Positions 1 through 5,403 of a DNA stretch of 6,802 bases are shown one piece after another. The notes below the pieces were generated by a model. It was not told where the DNA came from, did not search any database, and was given only the letters and a program-made list of their open reading frames with translations. The first letter of the stretch is position 1. Each line of letters begins with the position of its first letter. The DNA is from Elusimicrobia bacterium RIFCSPLOWO2_01_FULL_54_10 (lineage in GTDB: Bacteria > Elusimicrobiota > Elusimicrobia > 2-02-FULL-39-32), in the NCBI GenBank assembly GCA_001799975.1, contig MGUQ01000038.1, positions 14,048 to 20,849 on the forward strand, written 5' to 3'. The translations under genes were made by a program, and so were the position numbers.

Positions 1-29
1 CCACGGCAGTCGCCCTCGTTAAAATTTGA
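1..29 (+). CDS. ispF: 3' end of probable ispF (partial)
   Basis: Reading from base 3, the frame gives T-A-V-A-L-V-K-I followed by TGA at 27-29. IspF (2-C-methyl-D-erythritol 2,4-cyclodiphosphate synthase, MEP isoprenoid pathway) commonly ends in a GEGIA-x-x-AVAL-like strand, and ispF often lies directly upstream of cysS, so the tail and the position both fit. Only eight residues are visible, so this is an inference from a very short match plus gene order. The stop overlaps the TTG start of cysS as TTGA (26-29), which suggests translational coupling. Another small gene ending could give the same residues by chance. Confidence 0.45.
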
Positions 30-1411
30 TCAACATCCGTTTTCACAACACCCTCACCGGCAAGAAAGAGCCTTTCCGCCCTCTCGAAAACGGCAAAGTC
101 AAAATGTACGTCTGCGGCATCACGCCGTACGACGCCTCCCATTTGGGCCATGCCCGCTGCTATGTTTTTTTCGATACGGTCCGCCGCGTTTTTCGGGCGT
201 GCGGCTATGAGGTTTATTACGTCCAGAATTTCACGGATGTGGACGATAAAATCATCGCGCAGGCTCAAAAAGCGGGGAAAACCGCGCAAGTCATTGCGGA
301 GCGCTTCATCTCCGATTATTTGGACAGGATGGCGGACTTGAACGTGCTCAAGGCAGACCTTTACCCTCGCGTGACGGAATCCATGCCGGACATCGTGCGG
401 TACATCGAGAAACTCGTTGAGAGTGGATATGCCTACCCCAAAGGCGGGGATGTTTTTTACCGCGTCCGCAATTTTAAGAATTACGGGAAACTGTCCAAGC
501 GCTCGCTTGAAGAAATGATCTCCGGCGCCCGGGTGCAGGTGAATGAAGTCAAGGACGACCCGCTTGATTTCGCGCTTTGGAAAGCGGCAAAAGAAGGGGA
601 GCCCTCCTGGGACAGCCCCTGGGGGCCGGGCCGTCCCGGCTGGCACATTGAATGCTCTGTCATGTCCACAAAGTTTCTAGGCGAGACTTTCGACATCCAC
701 GGCGGAGGCCAGGACCTGATATTTCCGCATCATGAGAACGAAATCGCCCAGTCCGAAGCCGCCAGCGGGAAACTCTTTGCAAACTACTGGCTCCACAACG
801 GTTTTGTGACCGTTAATCGGGAAAAAATGTCCAAATCACTGGGAAATTTTTTCACTCTGGGCGAAATATTCGCAAAGTTTCCGCCGGAGGTTGTGCGGTT
901 TTTTCTTCTGTCCCGACATTACAAGACCCCGTTGGATTTTTCGGATGACGTGCTGGAGCAGGCGAAAAGCGGATTCGCGGGTTTGCGCGAGATCATCGAA
1001 ACCTGCTTTTTCCTTTATGGAGACGATGACGGGGGCTCGGGAATCGACGAGCAGAGAAAAAAAGAATTTCTTGAAGTTTTGGCGGATGATTTCAACACGG
1101 AAAAAGCCATTGCCGTTCTTTTTGAATTGCGAAGCCTGATGGCGCAGGCCATCAAGAAGAAAGACGCCGCCACGCTTAAAAGCGGCTGGCGCACCCTCCG
1201 GCACCTGAGCGAAGACATCCTGGGAATTTCCCTCAAACCCAAGATGGATTTGGGAGTCGTGCAGAAAATGAAAGCAATGCTTTCGGATCGGGAAGCGGCC
1301 AGGAAGGCCAAAGATTGGACCCGGGCGGACGCCCTGCGCAAAGACATCGAAGAAAAGGGATTCCAGGTGGAAGACACTCCTCTCGGGACCATCATCAAAA
1401 CCCTTGGCTGA
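26..1411 (+). CDS. cysS: Cysteinyl-tRNA synthetase
   Basis: Class I aminoacyl-tRNA synthetase that charges tRNA-Cys with cysteine in the cytoplasm. The 461-residue length matches the family. The catalytic Rossmann domain carries the HIGH-type signature HLGH at residues 39-42 and KMSKS at 267-271. All four expected zinc ligands are present: C30 (in MYVCG), C210 (in GWHIEC), H235 and E239 (in PHHENE). The C-terminal part is the helical, tRNA-binding DALR-type region, ending with the usual short domain (DTPLGTIIK). The start is TTG at 26: an in-frame TAA at 20-22 excludes anything longer, and the next ATG (residue 27) would cut off the conserved NTLTGKKE N-terminus. No clear Shine-Dalgarno is seen; initiation is probably coupled to the upstream stop. 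The 3' end overlaps rlmB by 8 bp. No key residue is missing. Confidence 0.97.
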   Translation: MINIRFHNTLTGKKEPFRPLENGKVKMYVCGITPYDASHLGHARCYVFFDTVRRVFRACGYEVYYVQNFTDVDDKIIAQAQKAGKTAQVIAERFISDYLDRMADLNVLKADLYPRVTESMPDIVRYIEKLVESGYAYPKGGDVFYRVRNFKNYGKLSKRSLEEMISGARVQVNEVKDDPLDFALWKAAKEGEPSWDSPWGPGRPGWHIECSVMSTKFLGETFDIHGGGQDLIFPHHENEIAQSEAASGKLFANYWLHNGFVTVNREKMSKSLGNFFTLGEIFAKFPPEVVRFFLLSRHYKTPLDFSDDVLEQAKSGFAGLREIIETCFFLYGDDDGGSGIDEQRKKEFLEVLADDFNTEKAIAVLFELRSLMAQAIKKKDAATLKSGWRTLRHLSEDILGISLKPKMDLGVVQKMKAMLSDREAARKAKDWTRADALRKDIEEKGFQVEDTPLGTIIKTLG

Positions 1412-2135
1412 CTGGATTTACGGGCGCCGCTCCGTTCTTGAAGTGATCAAATCCGGCCAGTCGGTGGGCAAAGTCCTTTTGCTCCAGGGTCCTGAAACTC
1501 CCGAGACGCGCGAAATAAGAGATGCCGCAAGGCAACGGAACATTCCCGTTGAAAATGTTGAAAAGTTTGCCCTGAACAAAATCACGGACGGGAACCATCA
1601 AGGAGCGGCGGCTGTGGTGGAATCCGTTACCCCGGTCGTTTTCAAGGTGTTTCTGGAAAACCTTTCCGTCTCACCGAACACATTTGTCTGTTTGTTGGAC
1701 GAAATCCAGGACCCCCAGAATTTGGGAGCCATCATTCGAAACGCGGTATGTTTCGGATGCTCCGGGGTGATTCTTCCCAAATGGCGCTCAGCCGGCATCA
1801 CTCCCGCAGTCATGAAATCTTCCAGCGGAGCGCTGGCGCACTGCCCCATCGCGGAAATTTCCAACCTGGGCGTGGCTATCGAACGTCTTCAGGAAAAAGG
1901 ATTTACCGTTTACGGAGCGGACGCGTCCGAAGGAAGCGCGGCATTGGAAACGCTCGACATCCGCCGCCCGGCCGCAATTGTTCTGGGAAGCGAGCATTCA
2001 GGCATCAAGCCGACGCTCAAGAAAGCCTGCGATCAGCTCGTGAGGATTTCACAAAAATCGAGCATTCAATCGTTGAATGTGGCCAGCGCATCGGCCATTT
2101 TTTTTCACGCGTTTTCCCGCTGGGGGAATTCATAA
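1404..2135 (+). CDS. rlmB: SpoU-family 23S rRNA 2'-O-ribose methyltransferase (RlmB-like)
   Basis: S-adenosylmethionine-dependent ribose methyltransferase of the SPOUT (trefoil-knot) class. RlmB methylates G2251 in the peptidyl-transferase loop of 23S rRNA. The 243-residue length is typical. Residues 1 to about 80 form the L30e-like substrate-binding domain (opening with WIYGRRSVLEVI). The catalytic domain has motif 1 DPQNLGAIIRNA (N106, R112), motif 2 VLGSEHSGI (E197) and motif 3 SLNVASA (N225). Motif 3 is preceded by ISQKSS where most relatives have an IPMxG-like sequence, so exact substrate specificity is uncertain. The start is TTG at 1404, inside the end of cysS (8-bp overlap), implying translational coupling within one operon. 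The gene ends in TAA at 2133-2135, and an integron cassette begins at the very next base on the opposite strand. Family assignment is firm; the target nucleotide is inferred from the family. Confidence 0.92.
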   Translation: MADWIYGRRSVLEVIKSGQSVGKVLLLQGPETPETREIRDAARQRNIPVENVEKFALNKITDGNHQGAAAVVESVTPVVFKVFLENLSVSPNTFVCLLDEIQDPQNLGAIIRNAVCFGCSGVILPKWRSAGITPAVMKSSSGALAHCPIAEISNLGVAIERLQEKGFTVYGADASEGSAALETLDIRRPAAIVLGSEHSGIKPTLKKACDQLVRISQKSSIQSLNVASASAIFFHAFSRWGNS

Positions 2136-2216
2136 CGCAAAGCTAAGCCGTGCCCACAGAGCACGCAAAAACCTCTCAAAACGCGTCCCGGCATCGGCTT
2201 GAGTGAATTGTTAGGC
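2136..2216 (-). repeat. attC recombination site of the integron cassette
   Basis: Read on the minus strand: R'' GCCTAAC (2216-2210), spacer AATTCACTC (2209-2201), L'' AAGCCG (2200-2195), a central variable region, L' CGGCTT (2149-2144), then GCTTTGCG ending at 2136, followed by TT of the flank. AAGCCG pairs with CGGCTT. The stem continues inward as TGCC/GGCA past one unpaired A, and outward as CT/AG past one unpaired C. These extrahelical bases on one arm are characteristic of attC hairpins folded as single strands for the integrase. An inner ACGC/GCGT pairing (2186-2183 with 2166-2163) may extend the hairpin. The outer part closely resembles classical attC sites such as those of aadA cassettes (CTAACAATTC...TCAAGCCGA). 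The hairpin could also act as a roadblock or terminator between rlmB and the cassette gene. Confidence 0.87.
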
Positions 2217-2219
2217 ATT

Positions 2220-2699
2220 TTAACGTGATTTCGTTAAAATCCATTGATATCTGATTATGAGCCCAAAAAATATAATGTGAAAAATAGATATTGGAACACC
2301 ACCCCATGCATCAGGTCCCCATGCCCAGAATAGTCGAAACATAAGGGTAAGTGAAACAATAAATGTCAGAATGAAAAGAGGTAAAGTGCGCTGGAGTCTC
2401 CGAAGGAGTGTAATTGCACTGACCAATACAAGAATGCAATACAAGTAATTCAGAAAACGAAAAATAGTGCCTTGAATCGTAAAGTATGTGGGACCTGACA
2501 GATATCCTGCCCTAATCATAGAAAAACCGACCACAAAAACTTTGAGGAATAGAATTCCGACAATGAATACAATAATTTTATTGTATGGCGCGTTAATAGG
2601 CTTAATATTTAAATAAATAGCAAGTATTATAAAAATGTAAGGGATGGTCTTAAGCAAAATAAACAGCGGGTACCCATACCATGGTATATAAACATCCAT
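2220..2699 (-). CDS. Integron cassette gene: unknown multi-pass membrane protein
   Basis: A 159-residue protein I do not recognise. It is very hydrophobic, with about five predicted membrane helices (roughly residues 10-31, 41-62, 82-99, 105-126 and 135-154), short polar loops, and a basic pair RR-L-QR near residues 100-104 before helix 4. A W/G-rich loop (FWAWGPDAWGG, about 124-134) precedes the last helix. No cleavable signal peptide, enzyme motif or known resistance-protein signature is visible. The ATG start is supported by AGGAG seven bases upstream. The TAA stop lies three bases before the attC R'' box, the usual arrangement in cassettes. Codon use is AT-rich, with many ATA and TTA codons, unlike the flanking housekeeping genes, so it was probably acquired. 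Transcription is antisense to rlmB, with no strong promoter in the short cassette leader. It could be a small transporter, an immunity protein or a membrane stress protein; nothing seen decides this. Confidence 0.8.
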   Translation of the reverse strand: MDVYIPWYGYPLFILLKTIPYIFIILAIYLNIKPINAPYNKIIVFIVGILFLKVFVVGFSMIRAGYLSGPTYFTIQGTIFRFLNYLYCILVLVSAITLLRRLQRTLPLFILTFIVSLTLMFRLFWAWGPDAWGGVPISIFHIIFFGLIIRYQWILTKSR

Positions 2700-2706
2700 T
2701 ATAACG

Positions 2707-2711
2707 CTCCT
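2707..2711 (-). promoter_or_regulatory. Ribosome binding site of the cassette gene
   Basis: On the minus strand AGGAG (2711-2707) is separated by seven bases (GCGTTATA region) from the ATG at 2699. It is a much better Shine-Dalgarno than those before cysS, rlmB or the yyaL-like gene. This fixes the start codon and shows that the cassette carries its own translation signal. Confidence 0.75.
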
Positions 2712-2753
2712 AAATATAGTGTAAGAGTCCGCTTATGCATATATCTTTTTAAT

Positions 2754-2760
2754 GCCTAAC
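2754..2760 (-). other. Cassette 5' boundary, G|TTAGGC crossover junction
   Basis: The minus strand reads GTTAGGC, with the G (2760) belonging to the flanking chromosome and TTAGGC (2759-2754) to the cassette. It fits the R' core consensus GTTRRRY and is fully complementary to the R'' box of the attC at 2216-2210. Removing the cassette would join CTATG to TTATGAATTC on the minus strand, restoring a plain GTT target beside the rlmB stop codon. Confidence 0.83.
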
Positions 2761-2930
2761 ATAGATTATCCCGAAGAATCTCGGAATATCCAAGTCAGAA
2801 GTGTGCTTGGATTAGGGAAAGTATAGGCAATAAACCCTGATTTTTCAATCATAAATTTGAACTTACTTTGAGTAGGACCTTGCCTGGAAAAACCCGAGGA
2901 ATTTCGGAAAATTACGGAAGGCTATTTAAA
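2761..2930. other. Non-coding spacer with hairpins and a repeated motif
   Basis: No gene is seen here. The spacer holds a perfect 7-bp inverted repeat, ATCCAAG (2788-2794) and CTTGGAT (2806-2812), with an 11-base loop and no following T-tract. It also holds two copies of a quasi-palindrome of the form CCCGARGAATYTCGG, at 2770-2784 and 2893-2907. On the minus strand the first copy can form a 7-bp stem with one G-T pair (2787-2768). Before cassette insertion this would have been the spacer between rlmB and the convergent gene pair, so some of these hairpins may serve in transcription termination. Confidence 0.5.
2888..2907 (-). terminator. Weak candidate terminator after the nucleotidyltransferase gene
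   Basis: On the minus strand CCGA (2907-2904) pairs with TCGG (2897-2894) around a six-base loop, followed by G and five T (2892-2888). It lies 23 bases beyond the TAG stop of the nucleotidyltransferase gene. The stem is only four to five pairs, so termination would be weak; the call rests on position and the T-tract. Confidence 0.35.
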
Positions 2931-3455
2931 CTATTTCTTATCAGTAATCTGATAAACGGCTTGGGAAAAGGAGCGAGGATCAATGGCAGGGTATCGATGT
3001 AGCTGGGGTTCGATGGATTGGTACAAAGTAAGGAGTTTTTGCCGTTCCAAAAGCCCATTTTGGAGCATCGATTCAACGTCTTTCAAATCCTGGGTGTGGC
3101 CTCGTTCAATCTTTGACAAGGCCTGGCTGTAGAGATCGTAATGATAAAAAGTGATTTTTCCTTCTCGCCCGATGAACTCGCATCGTTCCTCCCAGCCCGG
3201 AAGCGGGGGAATGAAATCGGAAGGAGCGGCCAACTCAATATTGACCTGAAGTACTTCTTTGAGCGCTTGAAGAGCGCGAAACAGTTCATCCGAATCGGGA
3301 TTAAAACGCATGTCAATGTCGATGGTCGTCTCGCGCCACCCCATCAGGACAGCCGTCGTCCCTCCTGTGAAATATACGCGGGCTTCTTGCGACGCGCTTT
3401 CCCCTAAGGCGCGCATAAATTTCTTTATTTTTTCCTGACTCGTTACCTCGCGCAT
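2931..3455 (-). CDS. DUF6036-like nucleotidyltransferase, probable toxin-antitoxin-type component
   Basis: A 174-residue soluble protein with the signature of the Pol-beta-type nucleotidyltransferase fold. GG at residues 31-32 (VYFTGGTTAVLMGW) is followed by D46 and D48 in TIDIDM, the GG...DxD arrangement that binds metal and nucleotide. Further on, FYHYDLYSQALSKIERGHTQDLKDVESML (from about residue 104) matches, as I recall it, the conserved C-terminal region of the DUF6036 group, related to AbiEii-type transferases. Such enzymes occur in toxin-antitoxin and phage-defence pairs, where the toxin nucleotidylates tRNA or a protein partner. Which role applies here cannot be read from sequence. 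The ATG start lies inside the end of the upstream small gene (13-bp overlap), so the two are translationally coupled. It reads toward the cassette and converges on rlmB. The family call comes from remembered motifs, not a search. Confidence 0.8.
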   Translation of the reverse strand: MREVTSQEKIKKFMRALGESASQEARVYFTGGTTAVLMGWRETTIDIDMRFNPDSDELFRALQALKEVLQVNIELAAPSDFIPPLPGWEERCEFIGREGKITFYHYDLYSQALSKIERGHTQDLKDVESMLQNGLLERQKLLTLYQSIEPQLHRYPAIDPRSFSQAVYQITDKK

Positions 3456-3721
3456 TCGGATGCCCGCTCAAAACTGACCAACCGCCGGATCCAAGCGTTG
3501 TATTGGGAATGAGATGCATCGGCATTGGATGACTTCAACATGTCATACAAGCGGTGTTCCGGTGAAAGAATGGGATTAGGGATGATCAGGCCCAGCCGCC
3601 TCAAACGGGGCGTGCCGATGGACACCAAAAGCGCAGGGATCGTCTCGCGCCCTTGGCTGAGATCTCGCATGCCTTGCTCAATGATTTCTTCTCCGGGTTT
3701 CAAGGGATCGTCTCCATTCAT
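3443..3721 (-). CDS. Small protein partnered with the nucleotidyltransferase
   Basis: A 92-residue soluble protein, mainly polar, without signal peptide or membrane segment. Visible blocks are GEEIIEQGMRDLSQGRETIPALLVSIGTPRLRRLGL (about residues 10-45, quoted in part: ALLVSIGTPRLRRLGL) and a C-terminal helix SQYNAWIRRLVSFERA (about 72-87). I recall similar small proteins next to DUF6036-like nucleotidyltransferases in varied bacteria, but know no established function. It is the first gene of the pair and overlaps the enzyme gene by 13 bp, so co-production in fixed ratio is likely, as for an antitoxin and its toxin. No DNA-binding helix-turn-helix and no HEPN RxxxxH motif is evident. Its ATG at 3721 has no clear Shine-Dalgarno. 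The gene starts divergently from the thiol-redox operon, only 83 bases away. Confidence 0.75.
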   Translation of the reverse strand: MNGDDPLKPGEEIIEQGMRDLSQGRETIPALLVSIGTPRLRRLGLIIPNPILSPEHRLYDMLKSSNADASHSQYNAWIRRLVSFERASECAR

Positions 3722-3725
3722 CGCA

Positions 3726-3731
3726 ATTGTA
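3726..3731 (-). promoter_or_regulatory. Possible -10 box for the nucleotidyltransferase operon
   Basis: The minus strand reads TACAAT (3731-3726), followed by TGCG and then the ATG at 3721. One mismatch from TATAAT, and no convincing -35 is seen. If used, the transcript would start at or just inside the start codon, so either the message is leaderless or the true promoter lies further upstream. Weak evidence. Confidence 0.3.
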
Positions 3732-3792
3732 TCTTGCTGTTTATTCTATTTAATGAGATTTTGCATAGGATTTCAAGACTGGCCTGATTTTG

Positions 3793-3798
3793 TATAAT
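3793..3798 (+). promoter_or_regulatory. -10 box of the thiol-redox operon, probable leaderless start
   Basis: A perfect TATAAT ends six bases before the ATG at 3805, which puts the expected transcription start on or next to that A. No Shine-Dalgarno lies upstream of the ATG. The best spaced -35 candidate is only TTTCAA at 3771-3776 (16-base spacer, three of six matches). The perfect -10 directly before the start codon is the usual form of leaderless promoters. Confidence 0.55.
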
Positions 3799-3804
3799 CA
3801 ATCA

Positions 3805-4662
3805 ATGCTAAAAAAGTTTATTTTTGGATTAATCCTGTCGACGATCATTTCATCTCAAGCGCATTCCGTGGAGGTGCCCCCCGCCGACCGCGAGCGCATT
3901 GAAACCAGCATCCGCAAATCCCTCTCAGTTTTGCCCAACTGGCAAATCCGCCTCCTGGACGCCCAACCGTCGCAGATCGATCATCTCTATCAGGGGAATG
4001 TAGAGTTCAAGCAGGGGGACCGGGCCCAGAATCAGACCATTTTTATCAGCCATGATTTCAAGAAATACATCGTGGGAAATGTTTTCAATGCGGAAGAAGA
4101 TTCGGATAAAGTCCGCATGAGCAAAATTCGCCTCCAAGGCGCTCCTTCCCAGGGGCCCAGCAGCGCCAAAGTCACCATCGTGGAATACAGCGATCTGCAA
4201 TGTCCGTCCTGCAAAGTGGCTTATGAACGGATGAAGGCGGACAAAATTGTTGAAAGCTATTCCGGGAAAGTGCGGCTCGTTTTCAAGCACAGGCCGTTTC
4301 CCAATTCGCACAACTGGGCCATGGATGCCGCGGTTGCGTCAGTGTGCGCCCGCCAGCAGGCGCCCAAGGCCTTTTGGAACATGGTGGACAGCATCTTTGT
4401 TCACCAATCCTCCATTACTCCGGCAAATTTTTGGGATTCAATTTCGGGCTATGCGAAGGACTCAAAGTTAGACCTTGCGGTGTTTAAAAAATGTTTTGAC
4501 GATAAAGCCGCTCTTGCCGAGGTCAACGCCGACATGGCTGAGGCCGACGCGCTGGGCGTGGCGCAGACCCCAACCCTGTTTGTGAACGGCCGCGCTATCA
4601 CGGGCTATCCGGGCCCGCAGAACATGCGCCTCCTCATTGACGAGTTCCTCAAGCAAAAATAA
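3805..4662 (+). CDS. Exported DsbA/BdbD-like thiol-disulfide oxidoreductase
   Basis: A 285-residue protein that handles cysteine thiols outside the cytoplasm. Residues 1-21 (MLKKFIFGLILSTIISSQAHS) form a signal peptide, with likely cleavage after A-H-S. Residues about 22-110 are a separate N-terminal domain whose ISHDFKKYIVGNVF segment recalls the DsbC/DsbG N-terminal domain. The thioredoxin-fold domain (Thioredoxin_4/DsbA type) begins at about 115 (KVTIVEYSDLQCPSC). It has active-site C133-P-S-C136 and the cis-proline loop TPT with P256. Two further cysteines, in ASVCARQ and KKCFDDK, are common in BdbD-like proteins. The frame also permits a TTG at 3790, but ATG 3805 gives a normal signal peptide start and fits the promoter. 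Its stop lies 9 bp before ccdA, so CcdA probably keeps it reduced; an isomerase or reductase role is therefore more likely than an oxidase role, by inference. Confidence 0.88.
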   Translation: MLKKFIFGLILSTIISSQAHSVEVPPADRERIETSIRKSLSVLPNWQIRLLDAQPSQIDHLYQGNVEFKQGDRAQNQTIFISHDFKKYIVGNVFNAEEDSDKVRMSKIRLQGAPSQGPSSAKVTIVEYSDLQCPSCKVAYERMKADKIVESYSGKVRLVFKHRPFPNSHNWAMDAAVASVCARQQAPKAFWNMVDSIFVHQSSITPANFWDSISGYAKDSKLDLAVFKKCFDDKAALAEVNADMAEADALGVAQTPTLFVNGRAITGYPGPQNMRLLIDEFLKQK

Positions 4663-4665
4663 GGA
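4661..4665 (+). promoter_or_regulatory. Ribosome binding site of ccdA
   Basis: AAGGA overlaps the TAA stop of the preceding gene and lies six bases before the ATG at 4672. It supports that ATG over the in-frame ATG at 4690 and ties ccdA translation to the upstream gene. Confidence 0.6.
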
Positions 4666-4671
4666 AAAATA

Positions 4672-5403
4672 ATGTTCGGCACTCTTAACATGTGGACCGC
4701 ATTTGCAGCGGGGATTTTGTCGTTTCTTTCCCCTTGCGTTCTGCCCCTGGTGCCGGGCTACATGTCATTTGTCTCCGGGGTTTCCCTGGAGGAGCTCACC
4801 CGGGGCGCGGACCAGTCCCAGGCCCGCAGAAAAGCCTTGCTCGGTTCAATTTTCTTTGTGGCCGGCTTTTCGCTGGTTTTCACGCTCTTGGGCGCGTCCG
4901 CTTCCGCTATCGGGGTTTTTCTTCAGGACACCGCGCCCATTTTTTCAAAAATCGCCGGCGCGGTCATTTTTCTTTTTGGACTCCACATGACAGGTCTTCT
5001 CCCCATCAATTTTCTCTATTACCAGAAACGTTTTGAAACCTCGAAGCTCTCTCCCGGAGCCGCGGGGGCTTTCTTCATGGGGCTGGCATTCGCTTTCGGG
5101 TGGACGCCCTGCATCGGGCCTTTTCTGGCGGGCATTCTGGCGCTGGCAGCCTCTGAAGACACCGTGGGAAAGGGCATGTTCCTCCTTTTTGCTTATTCCA
5201 TGGGTCTGGGCATTCCGTTCATTCTCACGGGGCTGGCCGTGAACGCATTTCTTCAGTTTTTCAGCCGCTACAAGAAATTTATCCGTTGGGGGGAAATAGC
5301 TGGCGGCGCTCTCCTCATGGCTGTGGGCGCGCTTATTTTCTTCAACCGCTTGACGGCCCTCGTAAACCTGCTTCCGGAGGCGCTCCTCCGCTTCGCCATT
5401 TGA
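4672..5403 (+). CDS. ccdA: CcdA-family transmembrane thiol-electron transporter
   Basis: A 243-residue inner-membrane protein of the CcdA/DsbD-beta family. It carries electrons from cytoplasmic thioredoxin to extracytoplasmic thioredoxin-fold partners, including those used for cytochrome c maturation and disulfide isomerisation. Six membrane helices are apparent (about 7-27, 56-80, 91-112, 130-158, 167-192, 206-224), the standard minimal CcdA topology. The two redox cysteines lie in the expected repeats, C22 in [13 protein letters not shown] and C147 in [14 protein letters not shown]. There is no fused thioredoxin domain, unlike full DsbD. The upstream DsbA-like protein is the obvious exported partner. 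The end overlaps the next gene by four bases (TTGA), indicating coupled translation. Confidence 0.93.
   Translation: MFGTLNMWTAFAAGILSFLSPCVLPLVPGYMSFVSGVSLEELTRGADQSQARRKALLGSIFFVAGFSLVFTLLGASASAIGVFLQDTAPIFSKIAGAVIFLFGLHMTGLLPINFLYYQKRFETSKLSPGAAGAFFMGLAFAFGWTPCIGPFLAGILALAASEDTVGKGMFLLFAYSMGLGIPFILTGLAVNAFLQFFSRYKKFIRWGEIAGGALLMAVGALIFFNRLTALVNLLPEALLRFAI

Larger units (their letters stand above)
2136..2759 (-). mobile_element. Complete solitary integron gene cassette (624 bp)
   Basis: In minus orientation the segment begins with TTAGGC (2759-2754) directly after a G (2760). It carries one gene (2699-2220) and ends with an attC site whose last base is the G at 2136. This is the standard cassette layout, with crossover points at G|TT on both sides. 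The decisive check is that joining the final G (2136) to the cassette start TTAGGC rebuilds R' as GTTAGGC, the exact complement of the R'' box GCCTAAC (2216-2210), as expected for a circular cassette. The cassette is clearly AT-rich next to its GC-richer neighbours, indicating foreign origin. No integrase, no attI and no second attC is seen within the window. It lies antisense to rlmB and immediately beyond its stop codon. Confidence 0.87.

Noticed and set aside
836..1398. Long antisense open frames opposite cysS
   Set aside because: They are shadows of a well-supported coding frame, with arginine/serine-rich sequence, no family signature and no ribosome site.
2754..2840. Possible second attC just right of the cassette (minus strand GCCTATAC near 2833-2826 to GTTAGGC at 2760-2754)
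   Set aside because: The left box lacks the AAC of R'', there are no AAGCCG/CGGCTT-type L boxes in the right places, and the inner hairpin is off-centre. The GTTAGGC is fully explained as the start of the cassette.
3525..3797. 90-codon plus-strand frame opposite the small partner gene
   Set aside because: It lies antisense to the conserved 92-residue gene, has no recognisable motif, and runs through the divergent promoter region.
3790..3804. Longer start (TTG at 3790) for the DsbA-like gene
   Set aside because: This TTG overlaps the TATAAT promoter box and adds five polar residues before a standard MLKKF signal peptide start; ATG 3805 is better.
4690..4692. Alternative ATG start for ccdA
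   Set aside because: The ATG at 4672 has AAGGA at a good distance and both starts leave the first membrane helix intact, so the RBS-supported one is kept.
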